A stretch of DNA of 25,639 nucleotides from positions 1 to 25,639 of the forward strand of contig NSHO01000007.1 of NCBI GenBank assembly GCA_002737105.1, written 5' to 3'. Below the pieces are notes generated by a model that was given only the letters and a program-made list of their open reading frames with translations, was not told the origin of the DNA and made no database searches. Position numbers and translations under genes: made by a program. Of the stretch, positions 1 to 8,200 are shown one piece after another; position 1 is the stretch's first letter, and every line of letters starts with the position of its first letter. The DNA comes from Flavobacteriales bacterium (GTDB lineage Bacteria > Bacteroidota > Bacteroidia > Flavobacteriales > Flavobacteriaceae).

Positions 1-518
1 ACGTTTTTGGCTTTCGCGTTTACTTCATAACTTCCAGATTTAAACAATAAATTGTCGGCTATAGAAATCATTACCACGCCTTTTTCTACATTAATATTAA
101 TGTCCGGATCGTCCATGCCTACTTCACGTTTTAAACTAGTTACTAACGCTAACGTTACACTATCTTTCTTGGTTAAAGCATCTTGTAAACGGGTAATTTT
201 TAAATCTTTTTCTTTTAAACTTTCTAAAGATTTTTCTAAATTTTCAGCACCTTTTGCAGATAAAACACTCATTTCTTTTGAAAACGATAGTAAATCAGAA
301 TTGGTTTTCTTTAAATACTCTAGCTGAGAAGCTAAATTGCCATAGTCTGCATTTAATTTTTCTTTTTCAGACAAACACATATTTAATTTTACAGTTGTAG
401 AATTAAGTAAATCTTGCGTTGCTTTTTCTCTAGCTTCAAGCATAGAAAATTTCTTTTTAGATACACATGACGAAAGCGCAAAAGGAAGAATTGCAGCTAA
501 AATTAAAATTTTTTTCAT
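1..518 (-). CDS. OmpA-family outer-membrane lipoprotein, N-terminal part (cut by window edge)
   Basis: Start codon is CAT at 516-518 read on the minus strand; the frame stays open to base 1, giving about 172 residues. The N-terminus is a lipoprotein signal peptide (MKKILILAAILPFALSSC) with lipobox LSSC and lipidated Cys18. Residues about 25-125 are charged, heptad-like and probably coiled coil, with many K, E and L. The last visible part (INVEKGVVMISIADNLLFKSG) matches the opening strand of an OmpA/MotB peptidoglycan-binding domain; the rest of that domain lies outside the window. Proteins of this layout tether the outer membrane to peptidoglycan in Bacteroidota. A good promoter lies just upstream (535-563). 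The exact family name and cellular role are inferred. Confidence 0.8.
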   Translation of the reverse strand, partial: MKKILILAAILPFALSSCVSKKKFSMLEAREKATQDLLNSTTVKLNMCLSEKEKLNADYGNLASQLEYLKKTNSDLLSFSKEMSVLSAKGAENLEKSLESLKEKDLKITRLQDALTKKDSVTLALVTSLKREVGMDDPDININVEKGVVMISIADNLLFKSGSYEVNAKAKN

Positions 519-534
519 TGAAATATATTTTTTA

Positions 535-563
535 CAAAGTTATATAGAAAAAATCATACCAAA
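535..563 (-). promoter_or_regulatory. Bacteroidota-type promoter for the OmpA-like lipoprotein
   Basis: On the minus strand TTTG (563-560) is followed after 17 nt by TAACTTTG (542-535), matching the TTTG / TAnnTTTG consensus of the Bacteroidota primary sigma factor. The start codon lies 17 nt downstream of the -7 box, so the leader is short. Confidence 0.6.
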
Positions 564-599
564 GTAGGTTGAAAGATAAAATTTATGTTTTTTTTAGTA

Positions 600-641
600 A
601 AAAGGGAAAAGGGAAAAGTGAAAAGGGAAAAGTCAAAAGTC
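600..641. repeat. Heptamer tandem tract, AAAAGGG/AAAAGTC type
   Basis: Six consecutive 7-nt units: AAAAGGG, AAAAGGG, AAAAGTG, AAAAGGG, AAAAGTC, AAAAGTC. It lies between the OmpA-like gene promoter and the end of the glycosyltransferase gene. It abuts a second heptamer tract of different sequence at 640-680. Confidence 0.85.
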
Positions 642-680
642 TATTTTCTATATTCTATTTTCTATATTCTATTTTCTATT
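640..680. repeat. Heptamer tandem tract, TCTATTT/TCTATAT type
   Basis: A 14-nt unit (TCTATTTTCTATAT, itself two related heptamers) is repeated nearly three times. The third copy contains the stop codon (669-671) and last codons of the minus-strand glycosyltransferase. Confidence 0.85.
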
Positions 681-1658
681 AAAAGTTTTCTTTCTCTGCA
701 CAAAATAACTCCAAACTATAGATTTGGTATAAAAATAATCTGTTTTTTGAGTTTGGTTTCTTTTTTTAAGATTTCTTCCTAATAGATGATAAAAATGGAA
801 ATGTGCTTTTAATATGGCAAAAACATGTACAATTTTTCCTTGAAAAAAGAACTGAATACCGGCAATTCCGTCTAAAATTAGTCGAATAAATAGGATTGAA
901 ACTAATTTATTTTTGGGAAGGTTTTTGGTCAACATCAACAATGAATTTCTAAAATTCAAAAAAGTTTTCTTTGGGTTGGCTTCATTCAAAGTAGCACCAC
1001 CCACATGAAATACGACTGAATTGGGGCAGTATTTTACTATATACCCTAAGTTGTTTGCCCGCCAACACAAATCAATTTCTTCTTGGTGTGCAAAAAAATC
1101 ACCATCAAAACCATTTAGGGTTCTAAACACTTCTTTTCTAATAAAAAAACAGGCGCCTGATGCCCAAAAAATTTCAGTTTCGGTTTCGTATTGTCCCAAA
1201 TCTTCTTCATGGGTATTAAAGATTCGACCTTTACAAAACGGAAAACCAAATTTATCTATAAATCCACCAGCGGCTCCCGCATATTCAAAATGTGTTTTCT
1301 TTTTAAAATCTAATATTTTAGGTTGTATGATGGCTGTTTTTGGTTGGTTATCAAATATTGCCTCTATGGGTTGCAACCAATTTTCAGTTACTTCAATATC
1401 TGAATTTACAAGAGCGTAATAAGGTTCTTCTACACCTTTTAGGGCTTCGTTGTATCCATTTGCAAAGCCATAATTTCCTGCATTTTCAATAATTTTTATA
1501 GAAGGGAATTCGGTTTTCAATACATCAACTGAAGTATCTGAAGACGCATTATCCGCTACATAAATTGTAGCATTTTCCGAAAACTGAATTACGGAAGGCA
1601 AAAATTGCTGCAATAATTGGGCACCATTCCAATTTAAGATAACTACGGCTGTTTTCAT
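669..1658 (-). CDS. Glycosyltransferase family 2
   Basis: 329 residues starting MKTAVVILNWNG, a typical GT2 (GT-A fold) opening strand. Further motifs in order: ADNASSDTS (about residues 35-43), NAGNYGFANGYNEAL (about 60-74), the NSD metal/nucleotide region in LVNSDIEV (about 83-90), and the acceptor-side block ASGACFFIRKEVF followed by GGFDGDFFAHQEEIDLCWR-like sequence near residues 165-200. This is the pattern of rhamnosyltransferase-like GT2 enzymes that transfer a sugar from a nucleotide donor to surface polysaccharide. The C-terminal 90 residues contain a hydrophobic stretch that may contact the membrane. Donor and acceptor cannot be read from sequence. The last codons and the TAG stop fall in a tandem repeat tract, so the extreme C-terminus is probably not conserved. 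It lies downstream of the HsdR-N-like gene on the same strand. Confidence 0.9.
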   Translation of the reverse strand: MKTAVVILNWNGAQLLQQFLPSVIQFSENATIYVADNASSDTSVDVLKTEFPSIKIIENAGNYGFANGYNEALKGVEEPYYALVNSDIEVTENWLQPIEAIFDNQPKTAIIQPKILDFKKKTHFEYAGAAGGFIDKFGFPFCKGRIFNTHEEDLGQYETETEIFWASGACFFIRKEVFRTLNGFDGDFFAHQEEIDLCWRANNLGYIVKYCPNSVVFHVGGATLNEANPKKTFLNFRNSLLMLTKNLPKNKLVSILFIRLILDGIAGIQFFFQGKIVHVFAILKAHFHFYHLLGRNLKKRNQTQKTDYFYTKSIVWSYFVQRKKTFNRK

Positions 1659-1662
1659 TCAG

Positions 1663-1694
1663 ACTACTTAGATTATTGGATTTTTAGATTTTCT
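1663..1694. repeat. Octamer tandem tract (GATTnTTn) between the HsdR-N-like and glycosyltransferase genes
   Basis: Units ACTACTTA, GATTATTG, GATTTTTA and GATTTTCT follow one another with 8-nt spacing. The tract fills the 39-bp gap between the stop of the upstream gene (1698) and the start of the glycosyltransferase (1658). Confidence 0.55.
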
Positions 1695-1697
1695 TTA

Positions 1698-2141
1698 TTA
1701 TTTATATTTAGGCAATTCCTTTAAAAAGGTATATTTTTCGTTTTCAAAATCCATTTGACAAAAATAATGATTTATTCCGTTAGTAACCATTAAATATGTG
1801 GCTTTAAGTGTAAAATTATAGCGCGCAATTTGATCAAAGGTGTTTTGTGAAATGGCTACATCAGGTTGTTTGCATTCTACAATCAAAAATATACTACCAT
1901 CTGAATTGAAAATTACAATATCATATCGCTTGTTCATACCGTTAATTTTTACTTGTTTTTCAACGTTTATAAGCGATTTTGGATAACGGCATTCTTGTAT
2001 TAAATACTGAATGGTGTGTTGCCTAACCCATTCTTCTGGTGTTAGCAACACAAATTTTTTTCTAATTTCATCAAAAATAGCAACTTTATTTTCACTATTT
2101 TTGAAGCGAAAGGAATATGATGGAAAATGTAACTTTTGCAT
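1698..2141 (-). CDS. HsdR N-terminal-domain (PD-(D/E)xK nuclease-fold) protein
   Basis: 147 residues. It resembles the stand-alone HSDR_N_2 family, the N-terminal nuclease fold of type I restriction enzyme R subunits. The PD-(D/E)xK core is visible: Asp74 in KRYDIVIFN and Glu89-Cys90-Lys91 in LIVECKQP, plus an upstream acidic PEEWVRQH segment (36-43). There is no helicase domain, and no HsdM or HsdS gene nearby, so it is not a restriction system by itself. The family is common as a single gene beside holA in Flavobacteriaceae (from general knowledge). Its function is unknown; a DNA-processing role is suggested by the intact catalytic residues and its divergent arrangement with holA. The start at MQKLHF is the only good one. 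Confidence 0.8.
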   Translation of the reverse strand: MQKLHFPSYSFRFKNSENKVAIFDEIRKKFVLLTPEEWVRQHTIQYLIQECRYPKSLINVEKQVKINGMNKRYDIVIFNSDGSIFLIVECKQPDVAISQNTFDQIARYNFTLKATYLMVTNGINHYFCQMDFENEKYTFLKELPKYK

Positions 2142-2155
2142 GTTGCGAATGTATA

Positions 2156-2195
2156 ATCAAATCAACGAATAAACAAATTATCAAATCAACATATT
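2156..2195. repeat. Octamer tandem tract between divergent genes
   Basis: Five 8-nt units fit A(A/T)C(A/G)AAT(N), the last one imperfectly: ATCAAATC, AACGAATA, AACAAATT, ATCAAATC, AACATATT. The tract fills nearly all of the 54-bp gap between the divergent HsdR-N-like gene and holA. It contains no recognisable TAnnTTTG promoter box. Confidence 0.65.
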
Positions 2196-3197
2196 TTGAC
2201 AGAAATAATTAAAATAGTAAACGATATTAAATCTAAAAATTACAAACCCATTTATTTTTTATGTGGGGAAGAAACCTATTATATAGATAGAATTTCAGAT
2301 TTAATAGAAAAATCGGTACTTACTGAAGACGAAAAATCTTTTAATCAAGTGGTGTTATATGGAAGAGATACCACTGTTGAAGAAATTGTATCAACCGCAA
2401 AACGTTTCCCAATGATGTCGGATTATCAGGTGGTTATAGTTAAAGAAGCACAAAACTTATCTAAGACATTTGAACAGTTTGAGGCGTATGCCTTGCATCC
2501 ACAACCGACTACTATTTTGGTTTTTGCTTACAGAGACAAGCCAGACGGTAGAAAAAAAATATTTAAAACCATAAAAGACAAAGGTGTTTGGTTTGAAAGT
2601 AAAAAATTATATGACAACCAAGTTCCAGATTGGATTGTAAATGTGTTAAAAGGTCAGCAATATGGCATAGAGCCAAAAGCCGCAGCCATGTTAGCCGAAT
2701 TTTTAGGTGCAGATTTGTCTAAAATTAATAACGAATTGGAAAAGCTAAAAATTGTTTTTCCTGCCGGTCATGTTTTTACGCCAAAAAACATTGAAGAAAA
2801 TATTGGTTTTAGTAAAGATTATAATGTGTTTGAACTAAAATCAGCATTAGCTACAAGAAATCAGCAAAAAGCATATGCCATCATTCATAATTTTGGAGCT
2901 AATCCAAAAGACAATCCAATGGTTGTTATTAGTGGACAAATGTTTGCCTTTTTCTCTCAATTATTACAATACCATGGATTAAAAGACAAATCAAAATTCA
3001 ATGCGGCAAAAGCGTTGGGCGTAAATCCATTTTTTATGGATGAATACGCAACAGCAAGTAAATATTATCCGATGCGAAAAGTGAGTCAAATTATTGAAAT
3101 CATTCGCGATATGGATGTAAAAAGCAAAGGCGTGGGTTCCGGTTCGATGAAGGAAGCAGATATTTTGAAAGAGTTGGTTTATAAAATTTTCAACTAA
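2196..3197 (+). CDS. holA: DNA polymerase III subunit delta (clamp loader)
   Basis: 333 residues. The N-terminal block (KPIYFLCGEETYYIDRISD, about residues 18-36) is the conserved opening of HolA in Bacteroidota; the body shows the delta-subunit pattern (LVFAYRDKPDGRKK, then the collar-domain helices). Delta opens the beta sliding clamp during loading in the replisome; like other delta subunits it has no Walker A ATP site. The only plausible start is TTG at 2196: an in-frame stop lies at 2154-2156 and no ATG occurs between it and the conserved N-terminus. The next genes on this strand are a small membrane protein and ettA. Identity is well supported; the start codon is inferred. Confidence 0.93.
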   Translation: MTEIIKIVNDIKSKNYKPIYFLCGEETYYIDRISDLIEKSVLTEDEKSFNQVVLYGRDTTVEEIVSTAKRFPMMSDYQVVIVKEAQNLSKTFEQFEAYALHPQPTTILVFAYRDKPDGRKKIFKTIKDKGVWFESKKLYDNQVPDWIVNVLKGQQYGIEPKAAAMLAEFLGADLSKINNELEKLKIVFPAGHVFTPKNIEENIGFSKDYNVFELKSALATRNQQKAYAIIHNFGANPKDNPMVVISGQMFAFFSQLLQYHGLKDKSKFNAAKALGVNPFFMDEYATASKYYPMRKVSQIIEIIRDMDVKSKGVGSGSMKEADILKELVYKIFN

Positions 3198-3239
3198 TTA
3201 ATTTAAGGGTATAACTTATTTAAAATTCTAAAAAATCAC

Positions 3240-3247
3240 GATATTTG
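3240..3247 (+). promoter_or_regulatory. Probable -7 box upstream of the 58-residue membrane protein
   Basis: GATATTTG matches TAnnTTTG in 7 of 8 positions and lies 30 nt before the start codon. I see no clear TTG -33 element. Confidence 0.35.
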
Positions 3248-3277
3248 CATTCCAAAAAAGTTTTAAAAAATTAGAAA

Positions 3278-3454
3278 ATGAATAAAAATACAGTTTTAGC
3301 TTGGGCTACCGGAATTATGATTATTATGGGTTTATTAATAATGGGTTTAGCCATATACAAATATGATGATGTTGCAGGTTGGGGATTTGCCGCCGTTGGG
3401 GTTGGTTTTTTCGCTAACGCATGGGTATTCAATGCTTTAAAAGGAAGAATGTAA
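3278..3454 (+). CDS. CAL67264-type small membrane protein
   Basis: 58 residues, from ATG 3278 to TAA 3452-3454. The protein starts MNKNTVLAWATGIMIIMG and ends VFNALKGRM. Two hydrophobic segments (about residues 5-26 and 33-52) are separated by the polar KYDD turn, predicting two inner-membrane helices. I recognise it as the small CAL67264 membrane protein family of Flavobacteriaceae, whose role is unknown. Its place between holA and ettA is, as far as I recall, conserved in the group. It is short enough to be missed, and an 80-residue antisense open frame overlaps it completely. The composition fits a real membrane protein, while the antisense frame has no family signature. Confidence 0.8.
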   Translation: MNKNTVLAWATGIMIIMGLLIMGLAIYKYDDVAGWGFAAVGVGFFANAWVFNALKGRM

Positions 3455-3458
3455 TTCG

Positions 3459-3493
3459 GATTTACGAAATTAGATTTAAGATTTACGAAGATT
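3459..3493. repeat. Heptamer tandem tract, GATTTAC type
   Basis: Five 7-nt units begin with G at exact 7-nt spacing: GATTTAC, GAAATTA, GATTTAA, GATTTAC, GAAGATT. The tract starts 5 nt after the stop of the small membrane protein gene and ends 26 nt before ettA. Confidence 0.7.
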
Positions 3494-3518
3494 ATAAAAC
3501 AAACAATAAACAATTACT

Positions 3519-5210
3519 ATGTCAGACGATAAGAAAGTAATTTTCTCAATGCAAAAATTGAGTAAAAGTTATCCAGGTGCAGATAAACCAGTTTTAAAAA
3601 ATATCTATTTGAGTTTCTTTTACGGAGCTAAAATTGGTATTTTGGGACTAAATGGTTCAGGAAAATCCTCTTTATTAAAAATTATTGCTGGAATTGATAA
3701 AAATTATCAAGGAGATGTGGTCTTTCAACCCGGGTACACGGTTGGATATTTGGAGCAAGAGCCACAATTAGACGAAACAAAAACGGTGATTGACATTGTT
3801 CGTGAAGGCGCTGCTGAAACGTTTGAATTATTAGCCGAATTTAATAAAATTAACGACGATTTTGGTCTGCCTGAAGTCTATGAGAATCCCGAAAAAATGG
3901 AGAAACTTATGGATCGTCAAGCGGAATTACAAGATAGAATTGACGCTTGTGGCGCTTGGGAAATAGATACCAAATTAGAAATTGCTATGGATGCGCTTCG
4001 TACTCCAGACCCAGAAACACCAATAAATATATTGTCTGGTGGAGAAAAACGTCGTGTGGCTTTGTGTCGTTTATTATTACAACAACCTGATGTTTTATTA
4101 TTAGATGAGCCAACCAACCACTTGGATGCCGAATCTGTACTTTGGTTAGAACAACATTTAGCACAATATTCAGGAACGGTTATTGCCGTAACGCACGACA
4201 GGTATTTCTTAGATAACGTTGCCGGTTGGATTTTAGAATTGGATAGAGGAGAAGGTATTCCGTGGAAAGGAAATTACTCTTCTTGGTTAGAACAAAAATC
4301 TAACAGAATGGCACTTGAAGAAAAAGTAGTTTCTAAAAGAAGAAAAAATTTAGAGCGCGAATTAGATTGGGTACGTCAAGGTGCAAAAGGTCGTCAAACC
4401 AAGCAGAAAGCACGTTTACAGAATTACGATAAATTATTAAACGAAGATCAAAAAGCATTAGATGAGAAATTAGAAATTTATATTCCTAATGGGCCTCGTT
4501 TAGGAACCAATGTAATTGAAGCTAAAAATGTGGCGAAAGCATTTGGTGATAAATTATTATACGACGATTTGAATTTTGTATTGCCACAAGCTGGAATTGT
4601 TGGAATTATCGGTCCGAATGGAGCTGGTAAATCTACCATTTTCAAGATGATTATGGGTGAACAAAAGGCAGATGCTGGAACTTTTGATATCGGTGAAACG
4701 GTTAAAATCGCTTATGTAGATCAATCGCACTCAAATATTGATGTCAACAAAACGCTTTGGGAAAACTTTTGTGACGGACAAGAATTAATTATGATGGGCG
4801 GCCGTCAAGTAAACTCTCGTGCTTATTTATCTCGTTTTAATTTTGGTGGAAGTGATCAAAACAAAAAAGTGTCTACATTATCCGGAGGAGAAAGAAACCG
4901 TCTGCATTTAGCTATGACATTAAAAGAAGAAGGAAACGTATTGCTTTTAGATGAGCCAACAAATGATTTAGATGTAAACACACTTCGTGCCTTAGAAGAA
5001 GGTTTAGAAAATTTTGCAGGTTGTGCGGTAATTATTTCGCACGACAGATGGTTTTTAGATAGAGTTTGTACGCATATTTTAGCTTTCGAAGGCGAGTCAC
5101 AAGTATATAGTTTTGAAGGAAGTTTTACAGAATACGAAGAAAACAAACGCAAACGATTAGGCAAAGATGTGACGCCAACCCGAATTAAATACAAGAAATT
5201 AATCAGATAA
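3519..5210 (+). CDS. ettA: Energy-dependent translational throttle protein (ABC-F ATPase)
   Basis: 563 residues with two ABC ATPase domains and no membrane segment, as in ABC-F proteins. Domain 1: Walker A GLNGSGKS (43-50), signature LSGGEKRR (172-179), Walker B LLLDEPTNHLD. Domain 2: Walker A GPNGAGKS (365-372), signature LSGGERNR (454-461), Walker B LLLDEPTNDLD. The insert after the first Walker A is the EttA arm, and the charged linker between domains (KRRKNLERELDWVRQGAKG) is the P-site tRNA interaction motif. EttA (about 555 residues in E. coli) binds the ribosomal E site and gates the first peptide bonds according to ATP/ADP. The C-terminus ends KDVTPTRIKYKKLIR, without an extra antibiotic-resistance domain. 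It ends in a strong bidirectional terminator facing purL. Confidence 0.94.
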   Translation: MSDDKKVIFSMQKLSKSYPGADKPVLKNIYLSFFYGAKIGILGLNGSGKSSLLKIIAGIDKNYQGDVVFQPGYTVGYLEQEPQLDETKTVIDIVREGAAETFELLAEFNKINDDFGLPEVYENPEKMEKLMDRQAELQDRIDACGAWEIDTKLEIAMDALRTPDPETPINILSGGEKRRVALCRLLLQQPDVLLLDEPTNHLDAESVLWLEQHLAQYSGTVIAVTHDRYFLDNVAGWILELDRGEGIPWKGNYSSWLEQKSNRMALEEKVVSKRRKNLERELDWVRQGAKGRQTKQKARLQNYDKLLNEDQKALDEKLEIYIPNGPRLGTNVIEAKNVAKAFGDKLLYDDLNFVLPQAGIVGIIGPNGAGKSTIFKMIMGEQKADAGTFDIGETVKIAYVDQSHSNIDVNKTLWENFCDGQELIMMGGRQVNSRAYLSRFNFGGSDQNKKVSTLSGGERNRLHLAMTLKEEGNVLLLDEPTNDLDVNTLRALEEGLENFAGCAVIISHDRWFLDRVCTHILAFEGESQVYSFEGSFTEYEENKRKRLGKDVTPTRIKYKKLIR

Positions 5211-5223
5211 TTTTGATATAAAG

Positions 5224-5258
5224 AAAAAGGGCTGTTTCATTTGAAACAGCCCTTTTTT
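5224..5258. terminator. Bidirectional terminator between ettA and purL
   Basis: A perfect 15-bp stem (5224-5238 with 5243-5257) closes a 4-nt loop; its GC core is GGGCTGTTTC/GAAACAGCCC. A T-run flanks it on the plus strand and an A-run on the other side, so it can serve both converging genes. Confidence 0.9.
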
Positions 5259-5265
5259 GTATGTA

Positions 5266-8200
5266 TTACTTTTTGTTGTCAATCCATTTTCTTGCATTCA
5301 CAAACGCTTCTAACCAAGGCGAAACGGCATCTTTTTGACGGCTGTCTGGGTAATTTGCCCAATTCCAAGGGAAAGTAGATCGTTCAATATGTGGCATCAT
5401 AACCAAATGTCTTCCAGTAGTGTCGCAAATCATAGCTGTGTTATAATCCGAACCGTTTGGATTGGCTGGATAGCCTTCGTAGCCATATTTTGCAACAATA
5501 TTATACGCATTTTCAGGCATTGGTAAATTGAATTTTCCTTCACCGTGTGAAATCCAAACGCCTAAAGTAGCACCTTCTAAAGTAGAAAGCATCACCGAGT
5601 TGTTTTTCTGAATTTTAACCGAAGTAAAGCCACTTTCGTGTTTGTTAGAATCGTTGTGTTTCATTTTTCCGTGCACCTCGTGGTCAGGATTAATTAGCTC
5701 TAATTCCATCATTAATTGACAACCGTTACAAATTCCTACAGAAAGCGTATCTTTTCTTTTAAAGAAGTTTTTCAAAGCTGAATTGGCCTTTTCGTTGTAT
5801 AAAAAAGCACCCGCCCAACCTTTGGCCGAACCTAATACATCTGAATTAGAGAAACCACCCACAGCACCAATAAATTGTATGTCTTCTAAGTTTTCTCTTC
5901 CAGAAATTAAATCGGTCATATGAACGTCTTTTACATCGAATCCTGCTAAGAACATTGCATTTGCCATTTCTCGTTCTGAGTTACTTCCTTTTTCTCGAAT
6001 AATTGCTGCTTTTGGTCTTGCACCAGCAGGAATTACAGGTAATTTACCATCAAATTGCGCTGGAAATGTAAATTGTAATGCTTGTTTATCGAAATTCTCA
6101 AAACGTTCTTTTGCTTTGCCGTTTTTCGTTTGTTTTTGATCTAATAAATAAGACGTTTCAAACCAAGTTTTTCTGGTTTCAGTTATCGAGAAGTTGAATG
6201 AATCACTAAAATTAGAAATTGAAACGATATCGCCTTCAGTAACATTTCCGATTTTAAAAATGGTTATGCCGTTTGCTTTAAATATGGCTTCAACTTCTGC
6301 ATCAGCTTGAAAAACCACTCCGATATTTTCATTGAACAAGGTTTTAACGGTATCGTTTTCACCTAAAACGCTTAAATCGTAAGTAGCGCCTAAACCCATT
6401 TCAGCGAATGAAATTTCCAATAAAGTAGTAATTAAACCACCGCTACCAATATCGTGTCCGGCTTTTATTTTTCTTTCTTTTATTAAATCTTGTAAAGTAT
6501 TGAATGCTTTTTTGAAAAATGCAGCGTCTTTTATAGTTGGTGTTTCAGTGCCAATTTTATTTTGCGTTTGATAAAATGAAGAACCGCCAAGTTTAAAACT
6601 ATCTTGTGATAAATTAATATAATAAATATTTCCGCCATTTCGCTGTAAAACTGGCTCCACTACATTTGAAATATTCGAACAATTTCCAGCTGCCGAAATA
6701 ATCACCGTTCCTGGTGCAATTACTTCGTCATTTGGATATTTTTGTTTCATAGAAAGTGAATCTTTTCCAGTTGGAATATTGATTCCCAGTTCAATAGCAA
6801 AATCAGAACATCCTTTTACAGCTTCATATAAACGAGCATCTTCGCCTTCGTTTTTACAAGCCCACATCCAATTTGCCGATAAAGAAACCGATTCTAAACC
6901 GTCTTTTAAAGGTGCCCAAACTAAATTTGATAAAGATTCTGCAATGGCATTTCTACTTCCTGCTACAGGATCAATTAAAGCTGAAATAGGTGCGTGCCCA
7001 ATGGAAGTGGCAATTCCTTCTTTTCCTTTATAATCTAAAGCCATTACACCCACATTATTTAAAGGTAATTGTAACGGACCTGCACATTGTTGTTTGGCTA
7101 CTTTTCCGCCTACGCAACGATCTACTTTATTGGTTAACCAATCTTTACAAGCTACGGCTTCTAATCGAAAAACATGATTTAAATAGGTTGGAATTTCACT
7201 TGCTTTATATTCCGAATTACTATACTTTCTAATAATTGTTTTGTCGTTCATGATGGTTTTTGGCGAACTTCCAAAGAAATCTTCTAACGCATAATCCATT
7301 GGTTTCAATCCAGTAGATTTTGATTCAAAAGTAAATCGATGGTCGTTGGTTACATCACCGACTTCATACATTGGCGAACGTTCTCTATCTGCAATGCGTT
7401 GTAAGGTTGCGATGTCTTTCTGACCGATTACTAAGCCCATTCTTTCTTGCGATTCGTTTCCAATAATTTCTTTTGCAGAAAGCGTAGGATCGCCCACAGG
7501 TAATTTGTCTAAATCTATTAAGCCACCTGTTTCTTCTACCAATTCCGATAAACAATTTAAATGTCCACCGGCACCGTGGTCATGAATAGAAACAATAGGA
7601 TTATTGTCGCTTTCTACCATTCCACGAATGGCATTAGCGGCACGTTTTTGCATTTCTGGATTGGAACGTTGAATAGCATTTAGTTCAATTCCTGAACCAA
7701 AAGCACCAGTATCTGCTGAAGAAACTGCGGCACCACCCATTCCAATTCTATAATTTTCACCACCAAGGATAACAATTTTATCACCTGCTGTTGGTTTCTT
7801 TTTAATCGCTTGGTCTAATTTTCCATATCCAATGCCACCCGCTTGCATGATTACTTTATCGTAACCTAATTTGCGGGCTTCTTCTTGGTGTTCAAAAGTT
7901 AAAATAGAACCGGTAATTAAAGGTTGTCCAAATTTATTACCAAAATCGGATGCACCATTTGAAGCTTTTATTAAAATATCCATTGGCGTTTGGTACAACC
8001 AAGGGCGTGCCGACATATCGTTTTCCCAAGGGCGATTTTCTGCTAAACGAGAATACGACGTCATATATACCGATGTTCCCGCTAAAGGCAACGAACCTTG
8101 TCCGCCTGCTAAACGGTCACGAATTTCGCCTCCCGAACCCGTTGCTGCACCATTAAATGGTTCAACAGTAGTAGGAAAATTATGAGTTTCTGCTTTTAAT

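Noticed and set aside
600..680. CRISPR-like array
   Set aside because: Units of 7 nt without spacers; no cas genes in the window.
1021..1419. 132-residue plus-strand open frame inside the glycosyltransferase
   Set aside because: It mirrors the conserved GT2 motifs on the other strand and has no independent evidence.
1698..3197. Restriction or defence system
   Set aside because: Only a lone HsdR-N-like domain is present; no methylase, specificity or helicase gene. The neighbours are housekeeping genes.
3271..3513. 80-residue minus-strand open frame
   Set aside because: Antisense to the plausible 58-residue membrane protein and the ettA leader; low-complexity Ile/Pro-rich product with no family signature.
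7871..8185. 104-residue plus-strand open frame inside purL
   Set aside because: Shadow of the highly conserved purL coding sequence; no start signal or promoter.
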